Shown: in pieces, positions 49,120 to 58,897 of the stretch
Layout of the letters: each line of letters opens with the position of its first letter
Numbering within the stretch: the stretch's first letter is position 1
Origin: Mitsuaria sp. GD03876
Lineage (GTDB): Bacteria > Pseudomonadota > Gammaproteobacteria > Burkholderiales > Burkholderiaceae_C
Assembly: GCF_029840635.1 (NCBI RefSeq)
Contig: NZ_JAOCCU010000030.1
Coordinates: 1 to 64,000 of the forward strand
DNA: 64,000 bases
Direction of reading: 5' to 3'
Notes under the pieces: model-generated
Told to the model about the DNA's origin: nothing
Seen by the model: only the letters and a program-made list of their open reading frames with translations
Database searches by the model: none
Made by a program: the position numbers and the translations under genes

Positions 49120-50127
49120 ATGGCCTTCGACCTCGACAACCTCCGCGTCTTCCTCGCCGCGATCGATCACGGCTCGTTCTCGGCGGCGGCCCGCGCGCTG
49201 GGGCGCGTGCCCTCGGCGGTCAGCATGACGATCGCCCAACTGGAGGCGGAGCTCGACCTGGTGCTCTTCGACCGCGCCGGCCGCGAGCCGGTGCCGACCG
49301 CCCAGGCCCGCGCGCTCGAGCCGCAGGCGCGGCGACTGACCGAGCAACTCGGCCAGCTCAACCGCCATGCACTGTCGATGACGCAGGGGCTGGAGCCGGC
49401 GCTGGTCATCGCCGTCGTGCCGGAACTCGTCGCGGCGACGCCGTGGAGCGACGCGCTGCGCACGCTGTCCGCGGAGTTCCCGCTGCTCGAGGTCGAGCTG
49501 CTGACGGCGCCTCAGGCCGACGCGCTGGCGATGTTGAAGTCCGGGCGCGCGCATCTGGCGCTGGTCTTCGAACGCCAGGGGCTCGACCCCACGGAGAGCT
49601 TCCATGAAGTGGCGCGCGAGACGCTGATCGCCGTCGCGGCCGCCTCGCATCCGATGCTCGCGCAGGACCCGGCCGCGCTGCGCGACGAGCACCTGATCGC
49701 CGAGCGCCAGATCCTCGTGGCGGGCCGCGACGCCTGCGACGTGGACAAACGGATCTCGGTCTCGCGGGTGCAGTGGCGCACCGACAGCCCGGTGGCGGCG
49801 CTGCGCATGGTGTCGGCGGGACTCGGCTGGGCCTGGCTGCCGTCGGGCTTCGTGCGCGGCGCGCTGGCCTCGGGCGAGCTCGCCCAGATCCCGGCCGGCA
49901 ACTTCACGACGGCGCTGCAGCTCTATGTCGATGTCGTCTGGACCCAGGCGCGGCCGCTGGGACTGGCCGCGCGGCGGTTCGTCGAGCTGCTCGAGGGGCG
50001 CGACGGCTGTTCGGGCCCCGTGGACAGCGGCCGCGGGCCCGTCAGCGATAGCGCTCCGGATCCGGCGAGTCCGTCGGCTGCGCGACCACGCGCCGGAAGG
50101 CGGCGCTCATCGGCATCCGCAGGTTGA
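49120..50127 (+). CDS. LysR-family transcriptional regulator
   Basis: A 335-residue protein: winged helix at the N-terminus (LDNLRVFLAAIDHGSFSAAA, then RVPSAVSMTIAQLEAEL) and the effector domain with LVIAVVPELVAATPWSDAL. The last 35 residues are low-complexity and extend 86 bp into the 3' end of the convergent binding-protein gene. The divergent exporter is the likely target, via the inverted repeat at 49069-49093. Confidence 0.9.
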   Translation: MAFDLDNLRVFLAAIDHGSFSAAARALGRVPSAVSMTIAQLEAELDLVLFDRAGREPVPTAQARALEPQARRLTEQLGQLNRHALSMTQGLEPALVIAVVPELVAATPWSDALRTLSAEFPLLEVELLTAPQADALAMLKSGRAHLALVFERQGLDPTESFHEVARETLIAVAAASHPMLAQDPAALRDEHLIAERQILVAGRDACDVDKRISVSRVQWRTDSPVAALRMVSAGLGWAWLPSGFVRGALASGELAQIPAGNFTTALQLYVDVVWTQARPLGLAARRFVELLEGRDGCSGPVDSGRGPVSDSAPDPASPSAARPRAGRRRSSASAG

Positions 50128-51043
50128 TGCCGGTGGGCGGCAGCGGGGACTCGAACCAGCGCTTGTAGATCGCCTGGATCTCGCCGCTGCGGAACAAACC
50201 GACCAGCACCTCGTCGACCATCGACTTGAACCGCGGATCGTCGCGGTTCAGCCCGATCGCGTAGGGTTCGATCGTCAGCGCCTGGTCCGAGATCACGTAG
50301 TCGTCGGCGGAGATCGCCGAGCCCTGCTGCGCCAGCAGGCTGCGGATGATGACGTCGTCCATCAGGAACGCGTCGGCGCGGCCGCTGCGCAGCAGCTGGA
50401 AGGCGTCCGGATCGTCCAGTCCGGCGACGATGCGGATGCCCAGGCCCTGCTGCTCGTTGACCTTGGCCAGGTGCTGGATGCTGGTGGTGCCGATCGTGCT
50501 GACCACCGGCCGCCCGCGCAGGTCGGCCAGGCTCTGCACCTTCTCGCCGTGGCGCGTCATCAGCTTGGTCTCGGCCACGAAGATGGTCACCGAGAACGCC
50601 TGGCTGCGCGAGCGCTCCGCGGTGTTGGTGGTGATGCCGCACTCCATGTCCAGCGTGCCGTTGCTGACCATCGGGATGCGCGTGGCGGAGCCGACCGCCA
50701 CACGGCGCACTTCCAGGTCAGGCAGGTTCAGCCGGATCCGCAGCGAGGCGATGACCCGCTCGCACAGGTCGACCGAGTAGCCGGTCGGCCGCAACTGGGC
50801 ATCGAGGTAGGAGAACGGCGCCGACGAGGGCCGGTAGCCGATGACGATCACGCCGGTCTCGCGGATGCGCGTGAGCGTCGGGCCTTCGGCCGGCTGGGGG
50901 GGACGCCGGGCAGCCTGCGACGCCGGGGCCTGCGGCTGGGTCGAGACCAGCTTGCCCGGCCTGGGCGCCGACACGGCCGCGCACGCCATGCCGGCGACCG
51001 CGAGCATCGACGCGGCCACCAGACTGGCGATCCTCGCGCGCAT
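50042..51043 (-). CDS. Amino-acid-type ABC substrate-binding protein (family 3)
   Basis: A 333-residue exported protein with a signal peptide (ARIASLVAASMLAVAGMACA). The linker is Pro/Gln-rich and the SBP_bac_3 domain has TRIRETGVIVIGYRPSSAPF, DAQLRPTGYSVDLCERVI and ECGITTNTAERS. It resembles glutamate/aspartate-binding proteins. No permease or ATPase gene is adjacent. It overlaps the convergent LysR gene by 86 bp at its 3' end, and its start is 3 bp from the rarA stop. Confidence 0.88.
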   Translation of the reverse strand: MRARIASLVAASMLAVAGMACAAVSAPRPGKLVSTQPQAPASQAARRPPQPAEGPTLTRIRETGVIVIGYRPSSAPFSYLDAQLRPTGYSVDLCERVIASLRIRLNLPDLEVRRVAVGSATRIPMVSNGTLDMECGITTNTAERSRSQAFSVTIFVAETKLMTRHGEKVQSLADLRGRPVVSTIGTTSIQHLAKVNEQQGLGIRIVAGLDDPDAFQLLRSGRADAFLMDDVIIRSLLAQQGSAISADDYVISDQALTIEPYAIGLNRDDPRFKSMVDEVLVGLFRSGEIQAIYKRWFESPLPPTGINLRMPMSAAFRRVVAQPTDSPDPERYR

Positions 51044-51046
51044 CGT

Positions 51047-52441
51047 TCAGGCCTCGCTCGACGGGTCGGCCGCGTCCGGCGACGCTGGCCCGTCCTGGCC
51101 GAGCGCCTCGGCATCGAGCCGCCGGAGTTCGTCCAGGCGCGCGCCGATCTTGATCTCCAGTCCGCGCGGCACCGGCTCGTAGAAGCGCTGGTCCTCGAGG
51201 CCGTCGGGCAGGTACTGCTCGCCGGCCACGTAGCCGCCGGGGAAGTCATGCGCGTAGCGATACGCCTTGCCGTAGCCCAGTTCCTTCATCAGCCGCGTGG
51301 GCGCGTTGCGCAGGTGCACCGGCACCGGCCGCGAGCTGTCCTGCTTGATCAGCGCGCGGACCTGGTTGTAGGCGTTGTAGACGGCGTTGGACTTGGGCGC
51401 GATCGCCAGGTACACGACCGCCTGCGCCAGCGTCAGCTCGCCCTCGGGCGAACCCAGCCGCTCGTAGGTCTCCGCCGCGTCCAGGCACAGCCGCAGCGCG
51501 CGCGGATCGGCGTTGCCGATGTCCTCGCTGGCCATCCGGATCAGCCGCCGCGTGATGTAGCGCGCGTCGACGCCGCCATCGAGCATCCGCACCAGCCAGT
51601 ACAGCGCCGCGTCCGGGTTGGAGCCGCGCACCGACTTGTGCAGCGCCGAGATCACGTCGTAGAACTGGTCGCCGCCCTTGTCGTAGCGCCGCAGCTGCTC
51701 GCCCAGCGTGCGCTCGAGCAGCGCCTCGTCGATCTCCGCGGTGCCTGGCGGCGTCAGCTGCGCCACCGTCTCCAGCGTGTTCAGCAAGCGCCGCGCGTCG
51801 CCGTCGGCGTAACCGATCAGGCGCAGCGTCGCCGCCTCGCTCACCGGCGGAGCGCCCAGGGCCTCGCGGCCGCGCGCCAGCAGTTCGCGCATGTCCTGCT
51901 CGTCGAGCGACTTCAGCACATGCACCGTCGCCCGCGACAGCAGCGCCGAGTTCACCTCGAACGACGGGTTCTCCGTCGTCGCGCCGATGAAGCTGAACAG
52001 CCCCGACTCCACGTGCGGCAGGAAGGCGTCCTGCTGCGCCTTGTTGAAGCGGTGGACCTCGTCGACGAACACGATCGTGCGCCGGCCCTGCCCCGCCGCG
52101 GCCTGCGCGCGCTCGACCGCCTCGCGGATGTCCCTGACGCCGCCCAGCACCGCCGAGATCGCGATGAACTGCGCGTCGAAGAACTGCGCCATCAGCCGCG
52201 CCAGCGTCGTCTTGCCGACGCCCGGCGGGCCCCACAGGATCATCGAATGCGGCCGGCCGCTTTCCAGCGCGACCCGCAGCGGCATGCCCGGCCCCAGCAG
52301 GTGGCGCTGGCCGACGACCTCGTCGAGCTGGCGGGGCCGCAGCCGCTCGGGCAGCGGCGCATGCGGGCTCGGCGGCGCCGCGAACGACGACGCGCCCGGG
52401 ACCGGATCGAACTCGTCCGGGAAGAGCGAGGCGTTGCTCAT
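51047..52441 (-). CDS. rarA: Replication-associated recombination protein RarA (MgsA)
   Basis: A 464-residue AAA+ ATPase acting at stalled forks. Walker A (GPPGVGKTTLARLMAQFF), Walker B (IVFVDEVHRFNKAQQDAFLP), sensor region (FIGATTENPSFEVNSALLSR) and the C-terminal tetramerisation domain with DIGNADPRALRLC are present. The ftsK-lolA-rarA order is also seen in enterobacteria. Confidence 0.96.
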   Translation of the reverse strand: MSNASLFPDEFDPVPGASSFAAPPSPHAPLPERLRPRQLDEVVGQRHLLGPGMPLRVALESGRPHSMILWGPPGVGKTTLARLMAQFFDAQFIAISAVLGGVRDIREAVERAQAAAGQGRRTIVFVDEVHRFNKAQQDAFLPHVESGLFSFIGATTENPSFEVNSALLSRATVHVLKSLDEQDMRELLARGREALGAPPVSEAATLRLIGYADGDARRLLNTLETVAQLTPPGTAEIDEALLERTLGEQLRRYDKGGDQFYDVISALHKSVRGSNPDAALYWLVRMLDGGVDARYITRRLIRMASEDIGNADPRALRLCLDAAETYERLGSPEGELTLAQAVVYLAIAPKSNAVYNAYNQVRALIKQDSSRPVPVHLRNAPTRLMKELGYGKAYRYAHDFPGGYVAGEQYLPDGLEDQRFYEPVPRGLEIKIGARLDELRRLDAEALGQDGPASPDAADPSSEA

Positions 52442-52448
52442 CGCGGCA

Positions 52449-53072
52449 TCACGGACGCGCGACGTCGGTGCCCGGCGGCGGCGAGAAGCGGAAACGCTCG
52501 GCCGGCACCTTGGCGTTGGGCTCGACAGCCGAGAACTGCATCAGCGACTGCTGGCCGAAGCCGTCCAGGATCTCCAGCGCCGCCAGGTCGCGGCCCTTGA
52601 AGCCGAGCTTGAGCGATTGCAGGTTGGCGTCGTTGCGCTTGGGCGTCGCCTGGACCCACTCGACGCCGCCGGCCGCCGGCAGCGCCTTGAGCACGAAGTC
52701 CTTGGACAGGTCGCCGCCCGCGAGCAGCGACACCGGCGTCGCGCCCAGCGCCTGGTCCATCTGGCGGACCGTGGCCTGCTGCAGGTCGGGGTCGTAGACC
52801 CACACTTCCTTGCCGTCGGCCACGATCAGTTGCTCGGCCGGCTTGGCGTAGGTGAAGCGGAACTGGTTCGGACGCTGGAACTCGAAGGTGCCGGTCGTCG
52901 TCTTCTTGCGCTTGCCGTCGGGCGCGGTGACGGTCTGGGTGAAAGCGGCGCGGCCGCTCTTCACCTCGGAGACGAATTGCTGCAGCGCGCTCACGCCGTC
53001 GGCATGGGCCAGCGCGGCGCCGGCGGCCAGCGCGATCGCGGCCAGGCCGCGGGACAGGGAACGAAGGGACAT
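52449..53072 (-). CDS. lolA: Outer-membrane lipoprotein carrier LolA
   Basis: A 207-residue periplasmic chaperone that ferries lipoproteins from LolCDE to LolB. The signal peptide is SLRSLSRGLAAIALAAGAAL with cleavage near AHA-DG. The mature half-barrel contains FTQTVTAPDGKRKKTTTGTF and QFRFTYAKPAEQLIVADGKE. I prefer ATG at 53072, which has an AAGGCGG ribosome site, over ATG at 53090. Confidence 0.92.
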   Translation of the reverse strand: MSLRSLSRGLAAIALAAGAALAHADGVSALQQFVSEVKSGRAAFTQTVTAPDGKRKKTTTGTFEFQRPNQFRFTYAKPAEQLIVADGKEVWVYDPDLQQATVRQMDQALGATPVSLLAGGDLSKDFVLKALPAAGGVEWVQATPKRNDANLQSLKLGFKGRDLAALEILDGFGQQSLMQFSAVEPNAKVPAERFRFSPPPGTDVARP

Positions 53073-53090
53073 GGAAACCGCCTTGGTCAT

Positions 53091-53140
53091 TCAGCCGGAA
53101 TGTTCAGCCGGGGATGTTCAGCCGGAGAGGTGCAGCCAGG
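53091..53140 (-). repeat. Short imperfect tandem repeat between ftsK and lolA
   Basis: Three units of 13-14 bp built on TCAGCCGG(A/GG)ATGT start at 53091, 53104 and 53118, followed by a degenerate fourth (GCAGCCAGG). They fill most of the 66-84-bp spacer. No function is evident. Confidence 0.7.
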
Positions 53141-53156
53141 GAGCGCGGCCGGGGAA

Positions 53157-55550
53157 TCACTCGTCGCGCTTGGGCACGATGATGTCGCGGTTGCCGTTGG
53201 TCGCCATCGACGACACCAGCCCGGACTTCTCCATCTGCTCGAGCAATCGGGCGGCCCGGTTGTAGCCGATGCGCAGGTGACGCTGGACCAGCGAGATCGA
53301 CGCCCGCTTGTGCTGCAGCACCACCGCCACCGCCTGGTCGTACATCGGGTCGGCTTCGCCGTCGCCGCCGGCGGCCAGGCCCGGCAGGCCGTCGCCGCCG
53401 CCGTCGCCATCGAGCACGCCGCCCTCCAGGATGCCCTCGATGTAGTTGGGCTCGCCGCCCTGCTCCTTCAGGTACTCGACGACGCGGTGCACCTCGTCGT
53501 CGCTGACGAAGGCGCCGTGCACCCGCACCGGCAGCCCGGTGCCCGAGGCCATGTAGAGCATGTCGCCCATGCCCAGCAGCGCCTCCGCGCCCATCTGGTC
53601 GAGGATGGTCCGCGAGTCGATCTTGCTCGACACCTGGAAGGACAGGCGCGTCGGGATGTTGGCCTTGATCAGCCCGGTGATCACGTCCACCGACGGCCGC
53701 TGCGTCGCCAGGATCAGGTGGATGCCGGCCGCGCGGGCCTTCTGCGCCAGGCGCGCGATCAGCTCCTCGATCTTCTTGCCGACCACCATCATCAGGTCGG
53801 CCAGCTCGTCGATGACGACGACGATGTGGGGCAGGCGGTCCAGCGGCTCCGGCTCTTCCGGCGTCAGGCTGAACGGGTTGGGGAGCTTCTCCTCGCGCTC
53901 GGCCGCGTCGTTGATCTTCTTGTTGTAGCCCGCCAGGTTGCGCACGCCGAGCTTGGACATCAGCTTGTAGCGCCGCTCCATCTCGTTGACGCACCAGTTC
54001 AGCGCGTTGCCGGCCTGCTTCATGTCGGTCACGACCGGCGCCAGCAGGTGCGGGATGCCCTCGTAGACGCTCATTTCCAGCATCTTCGGGTCGATCAGGA
54101 TCAGGCGGACATCGCGCGCCTCGGCCTTGTACAGCAGCGACAGGATCATCGCGTTGATGCCCACCGACTTGCCCGAGCCGGTCGTGCCGGCCACCAGGCA
54201 GTGCGGCATCTTGGCCAGGTCAGCCACCACCGGCAGGCCCACGATGTCCTTGCCCAGGCCCATCGTCAGCGAGGACGAGGCGTCGGCGTAGACCTGCGAG
54301 CCGAGGATCTCGGACAGCCGGATCGTCTGGCGGCGCGCGTTGGGCAGTTCCAGCGCCATGTAGTTCTTGCCCGGGATCGTCTCGACGACCCGGATCGAGG
54401 TCAGGCTCAGCGAGCGCGCCAGGTCCTTGGCCAGGCCCAGGATCTGCGAGCCCTTCACGCCGGTCGCCGGCTCGATCTCATAGCGCGTGATCACCGGGCC
54501 GGGCGAGGCCGCCACCACCCGCACCTCGACGCCGAAGTCCTTCAACTTCTTCTCGATCATGCGGCTGGTCATCTCCAGCGACTCGGGCGTGACCGTCTCG
54601 ATGCGCGGCGGCGGCGCGTCCAGCAGGTCGACCTGCGGCAGCTTGGTGTCGGCCGGGTCGGTGAACAGCGTCTGCTGGCGCTCCTTGATGACGCGCGTGG
54701 ACTTGGGCACCTCCACCACCGGCGGCTCGATGACGATCGGGATGTGGTGTTCTTCCTCGATGTGGCGCTCGACCTCGACGATGGCCTCGCGTTCGCGCTT
54801 GGCCTCCTTGCCGACGCGCTTGTCCTCGGCGATCTCGCGGCGGGTCTCGCGCTTCTCGATCAGGCCCTCGATCCAGGTGCCGATCTGCTCGGCCACGCGC
54901 AGCCACGAGAACTTCAGCGACAGCGCCACGCCCGCCACCAGCGCGGCGATCCACACGACGCCCGAACCGGCGAAGCCCAGCAGCGTCATGCTGGCCGGGC
55001 CCAGCAGGTAGCCCAGCACGCCGCCGGCATGGCCGGGCAGGCGCGATTCCCAGCCGTAGAGGCGGGTCCATTCGAGCGCGCAGCTCGCGGCCATCAGCAG
55101 CGCGAGGCCGGCGAAGGTCGGCAGGCGCTGCTTGAGCGTCGGCGTCGGGCTGCCGTCGGCGCGCAGCAGCCGCGCCAGGCCGCTCAGCCAGCCGCGCAGC
55201 GACACCAGCATCAGCCACCAGCACGAGTAGCCGAAGCCGAACAGCATCAGGTCGGAGATCCACGCGCCCAGCGAACCGACGCGGTTGTGCGTCGGGGCGG
55301 CCGAGCCGGCGGTGCTGAAGGCGGCGTCGGCGCGGTCATGGCTGAGCATCGCCAGCAAGACCAGGCCCCAGACCAGCGCGCCGATCAGCAGCCAGAGCGG
55401 CGTGCGCAGCGGACTGGGGGCCGTGGGCGGCGTGGCCGCGGCGGCGGCCTTCTTGGACTTGCGCGCCGGCGCGGGGCGCTCGGACGGGGCGGCGTCGTCA
55501 CCGCCGCCCAGCAGGGAACCGGGAAAACTCATCCCGCGATTGTGACGCAC
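53157..55550 (-). CDS. ftsK: DNA translocase FtsK
   Basis: A 797-residue septal DNA pump that clears the chromosome terminus and activates XerCD. Four transmembrane segments lie within residues 50-210. A charged linker follows ([20 protein letters not shown]). The RecA-like motor has Walker [18 protein letters not shown] and Walker [19 protein letters not shown]. The C-terminal winged-helix gamma domain, which reads KOPS, is at about 735-797 ([20 protein letters not shown]). Confidence 0.96.
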   Translation of the reverse strand: MRHNRGMSFPGSLLGGGDDAAPSERPAPARKSKKAAAAATPPTAPSPLRTPLWLLIGALVWGLVLLAMLSHDRADAAFSTAGSAAPTHNRVGSLGAWISDLMLFGFGYSCWWLMLVSLRGWLSGLARLLRADGSPTPTLKQRLPTFAGLALLMAASCALEWTRLYGWESRLPGHAGGVLGYLLGPASMTLLGFAGSGVVWIAALVAGVALSLKFSWLRVAEQIGTWIEGLIEKRETRREIAEDKRVGKEAKREREAIVEVERHIEEEHHIPIVIEPPVVEVPKSTRVIKERQQTLFTDPADTKLPQVDLLDAPPPRIETVTPESLEMTSRMIEKKLKDFGVEVRVVAASPGPVITRYEIEPATGVKGSQILGLAKDLARSLSLTSIRVVETIPGKNYMALELPNARRQTIRLSEILGSQVYADASSSLTMGLGKDIVGLPVVADLAKMPHCLVAGTTGSGKSVGINAMILSLLYKAEARDVRLILIDPKMLEMSVYEGIPHLLAPVVTDMKQAGNALNWCVNEMERRYKLMSKLGVRNLAGYNKKINDAAEREEKLPNPFSLTPEEPEPLDRLPHIVVVIDELADLMMVVGKKIEELIARLAQKARAAGIHLILATQRPSVDVITGLIKANIPTRLSFQVSSKIDSRTILDQMGAEALLGMGDMLYMASGTGLPVRVHGAFVSDDEVHRVVEYLKEQGGEPNYIEGILEGGVLDGDGGGDGLPGLAAGGDGEADPMYDQAVAVVLQHKRASISLVQRHLRIGYNRAARLLEQMEKSGLVSSMATNGNRDIIVPKRDE

Positions 55551-55653
55551 AAGCCCCGGGCCGCCGAGGCGCGACGGGGTCGCAAGGTGAAGAAACGTTG
55601 AGGCCGCGACCGCCCGGCCCGAGCCGGGCGAGGTCGCGGCGCCGCGCGCGGCA

Positions 55654-56322
55654 TCAGTCGTGCTGCAGGCGTTCCTTGATGACCACCGAGCCGTTCTCCA
55701 GCGTCTCGATGACGCCCTTGTCCTCGAGGTCCTTCATGACGCGGCTGACCATCTCGCGCGACGCGCCGACGACCTTGGCCATGTCCTGGCGCGAGACCTT
55801 GCCGCGGATGATCTTCACGCCCTTCTCTTCCTCCGCCATGTCCAGCAGCGTGCGCGCGACGCGGCCGTAGACGTCCAGCAGCGCGAGCGACTCGATCTGG
55901 CGGTCCGCGTTGCGCAGCCGCGCCACCAGGCCGCGCAGGATGCCGTACGCCAGGCTCGACGGCTCGGGCAGGCCGCGGGCGAAGTCGGCGCGGCCCAGCA
56001 CCAGCATGTCGGTCTGGACCTCGGCGCGCACGGTGGCCGAATGCGGCTCGTTGTCGATCAGGCTCATCTCGCCGACGTAGTCGCCGGGCTGCAGCACGGC
56101 CAGGATGACCTCGCGGCCGCGGCTGTCGGCGGTCAGCACGCGCGCCCGGCCGTTGAGCAGGATGAACAGCGCGTTGGACTTGGTGCCTTGCTCGACGATC
56201 AATTCGCCGCGCTTGAAGCGTCGCTTCACGACGCTGTCCGCGATGGACTGGGCCTGGTCGGCGGTCAGCAGGGAAAACAAGGGAACCCTGCGGATCAGAT
56301 CCAAATTGGACAACATGGCCAT
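55654..56322 (-). CDS. Crp/Fnr-family transcriptional regulator
   Basis: A 222-residue protein. The cyclic-nucleotide-binding beta-roll ([40 protein letters not shown]) precedes a C-terminal helix-turn-helix ([20 protein letters not shown]). The Glu of GEMSLID and a Ser at the usual Arg/Ser ligand position (PHSATV) hint at altered or no cAMP binding. No N-terminal cysteines, so it is not an Fe-S Fnr. ATG at 56322 follows an AGGAGG ribosome site. It is divergent from trxB. Confidence 0.9.
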   Translation of the reverse strand: MAMLSNLDLIRRVPLFSLLTADQAQSIADSVVKRRFKRGELIVEQGTKSNALFILLNGRARVLTADSRGREVILAVLQPGDYVGEMSLIDNEPHSATVRAEVQTDMLVLGRADFARGLPEPSSLAYGILRGLVARLRNADRQIESLALLDVYGRVARTLLDMAEEEKGVKIIRGKVSRQDMAKVVGASREMVSRVMKDLEDKGVIETLENGSVVIKERLQHD

Positions 56323-56391
56323 GAAGGGGTGCCTCCTGTCGGGTGGTTAGGGTCAATCGTGAGGGTCAGGATGGCAGAGGGGACCGCCACC

Positions 56392-56397
56392 TAGAAT
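56392..56397 (+). promoter_or_regulatory. Probable trxB -10 box (TAGAAT)
   Basis: TAGAAT lies 107 bp before the trxB start in the gap divergent from the Crp/Fnr gene. The -35 is unclear. Confidence 0.4.
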
Positions 56398-56434
56398 GGA
56401 TGCATTGTGCCAACTTGTTCACGCCTGTTCATAG

Positions 56435-57463
<1,029 letters not shown>

Positions 57464-57510
57464 CCGGCGGAAGGCTCGCGCTGGCCGCGGGCCTTCCCCA
57501 CCGCCTCCCC

Positions 57511-57530
57511 GGCCCGCCATTGCGCGGGCC
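57511..57530 (+). terminator. Hairpin after trxB
   Basis: GGCCCGC and GCGGGCC pair around a 6-nt loop, followed by GGCCTATTTCT. A second inverted repeat (GGAAGGC/GCCTTCC, about 57470-57498) precedes it. The 3' arm overlaps the rpmB -35 box. Confidence 0.45.
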
Positions 57531-57549
57531 GGCCTATTTCTGCTATACT
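57520..57549 (+). promoter_or_regulatory. rpmB-rpmG promoter
   Basis: TTGCGC (57520-57525) and TATACT (57544-57549) are spaced by 18 bp, the best sigma70 match in the window. Transcription would give a leader of about 150 nt before rpmB. Confidence 0.7.
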
Positions 57550-57705
57550 CTTCGTTTTTCTTGCGCCGAAAACCTGTGAAGGATCTCGACGCCAGGAAGA
57601 TGGGTTACCGCCACCCTATGGCGAGGTGAGGCCGCCGCCCGCGATCCAGCAACGAGGCTGGGACGATTGGGACGGTCGCCGGATGACAAGTATCGGAGTG
57701 TCCTC

Positions 57706-57939
57706 ATGGCACGCGTCTGCGAAGTCACGGGCAAGAAGCCCATGGTCGGGAACAACGTTTCCCACGCCAACAACAAAACCAAGCGCCGGTTCCTGCCGAA
57801 CCTGCAATACCGCCGTTTCTGGGTCGAGAGCGAAAACCGCTGGGTCCGTCTGCGCATCAGCAATGCTGCCCTGCGCCTGATCGACAAGAAGGGCATCGAC
57901 GCCGTGCTGGCCGACCTGCGCGCGCGCGGTCAAGCCTAA
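57706..57939 (+). CDS. rpmB: 50S ribosomal protein L28
   Basis: A 77-residue 50S protein: [40 protein letters not shown]. The start is ATG at 57706, matching the family exactly; in-frame sequence upstream is leader. It forms an operon with rpmG, 22 bp downstream. Confidence 0.98.
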   Translation: MARVCEVTGKKPMVGNNVSHANNKTKRRFLPNLQYRRFWVESENRWVRLRISNAALRLIDKKGIDAVLADLRARGQA

Positions 57940-57961
57940 TCACTGAACCAGGAGCGACACC

Positions 57962-58132
57962 ATGGCATCCAAAGGCGGACGCGAAAAGATCAAGCTGGAA
58001 TCCACTGCCGGCACCGGTCATTTCTACACCACCAACAAGAACAAGAAGACCACGCCCGAAAAGCTGGAATTCATGAAGTTCGACCCCAAGGCACGCAAGC
58101 ACGTGCTGTACAAGGAAACCAAGCTGAAGTAA
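57962..58132 (+). CDS. rpmG: 50S ribosomal protein L33
   Basis: A 56-residue 50S protein, read directly from the sequence: [20 protein letters not shown], then [20 protein letters not shown], ending YKETKLK. It is the cysteine-free form. Translation starts behind an AGGAG ribosome site and ends 20 bp before a strong terminator. Confidence 0.97.
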   Translation: MASKGGREKIKLESTAGTGHFYTTNKNKKTTPEKLEFMKFDPKARKHVLYKETKLK

Positions 58133-58152
58133 TTCAGCCTTCCTTGAAGAAG

Positions 58153-58178
58153 AAAACCCGCCTCTCGGCGGGTTTTTT
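58153..58178 (+). terminator. Rho-independent terminator after rpmG
   Basis: CCCGCC and GGCGGG pair around a TCTC loop, extended by A/T pairs, and run into six T residues. Confidence 0.92.
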
Positions 58179-58227
58179 CATTTCTGCGCCGAGACAACGC
58201 CATCCGGCGGCGCCTCGGCATCTCAGC

Positions 58228-58749
58228 TCACTGCGAGACCCGGTCGATGCGGGACTTGCCCAGCAGTTCCTTGGCCATCCAGTCGTCGATCATCTTCTTC
58301 TCGTAGCGCAGCGGCTCCGAGTCGAAGTAGCGGTTGCCGATGCCGTTCTGGTAGTCCATGTCCTTGATGTCGGCCTTGCCCGACTTCAGGACCTGGCCGT
58401 TCTCGCTCAGCGTGTAGGTGAAGCTCATGCGCGGGATGGTGACGCTGCGCAGGATGCGCAACCGATCGATGCGCGCGCGCGGCTCGATCTCGCCCGCGAG
58501 GTCGACGTCGGTCACGTCGATCTTCAGCTGCTTGCCGGGCAGCTCCCGGGCAGCGAGCGCCTTGAAGTGATCGCCCAGCTGCTTCATCGCGTTCTCGCGA
58601 TCCGACGCGATCCAGCCGATGTCGGAGAAGTTCTCCGGCTTGATGAAGTTCACCTCGGCCTGCGCCTGGGCCACCGAGGCCATCGCCCCGAGGCTCAGGG
58701 TCGTCAGACCGACCAGCAGCGCGCGCTGGAAGAAGGTCGAGGCAGTCAT
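58228..58749 (-). CDS. DUF3016 domain-containing secreted protein
   Basis: A 173-residue exported protein. The signal peptide (FFQRALLVGLTTLSLGAMAS) is cleaved near AQAQA. The mature part (AEVNFIKPENFSDIGWIASD; KQLKIDVTDVDLAGEIEPRA) matches the DUF3016 pattern. Function unknown. It is convergent with rpmG and downstream of the desaturase terminator. Confidence 0.85.
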   Translation of the reverse strand: MTASTFFQRALLVGLTTLSLGAMASVAQAQAEVNFIKPENFSDIGWIASDRENAMKQLGDHFKALAARELPGKQLKIDVTDVDLAGEIEPRARIDRLRILRSVTIPRMSFTYTLSENGQVLKSGKADIKDMDYQNGIGNRYFDSEPLRYEKKMIDDWMAKELLGKSRIDRVSQ

Positions 58750-58797
58750 GTCAGTCTCCTTGTGTGACGGTCCTCACAAATTATCGGCGCCACCATG

Positions 58798-58826
58798 AAA
58801 AAAGGCGCCCGAAGTGGGCGCCCTTT
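58798..58826 (-). terminator. Rho-independent terminator after the desaturase gene
   Basis: AAAGGCGCCC and GGGCGCCCTTT pair around a short GAAGT loop. On the minus strand the stem is followed by a T-run, 70 bp after the desaturase stop. Confidence 0.88.
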
Positions 58827-58897
58827 GCATTGCTTCATCCGCCGGTCGGTGATGGCCGTCACCCAGGACCGCCAGGAGCACCGCCGCGGCGAGAGGA

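Noticed and set aside
53091-53140. A CRISPR-like array between ftsK and lolA
   Set aside because: Units are 13-14 bp, contiguous and degenerate with no spacers.
51891-55601. A 1,236-codon plus-strand open frame opposite rarA, lolA and ftsK
   Set aside because: Same cause: the opposite strand encodes intact RarA, LolA and FtsK, and the long frame has no recognisable protein features.
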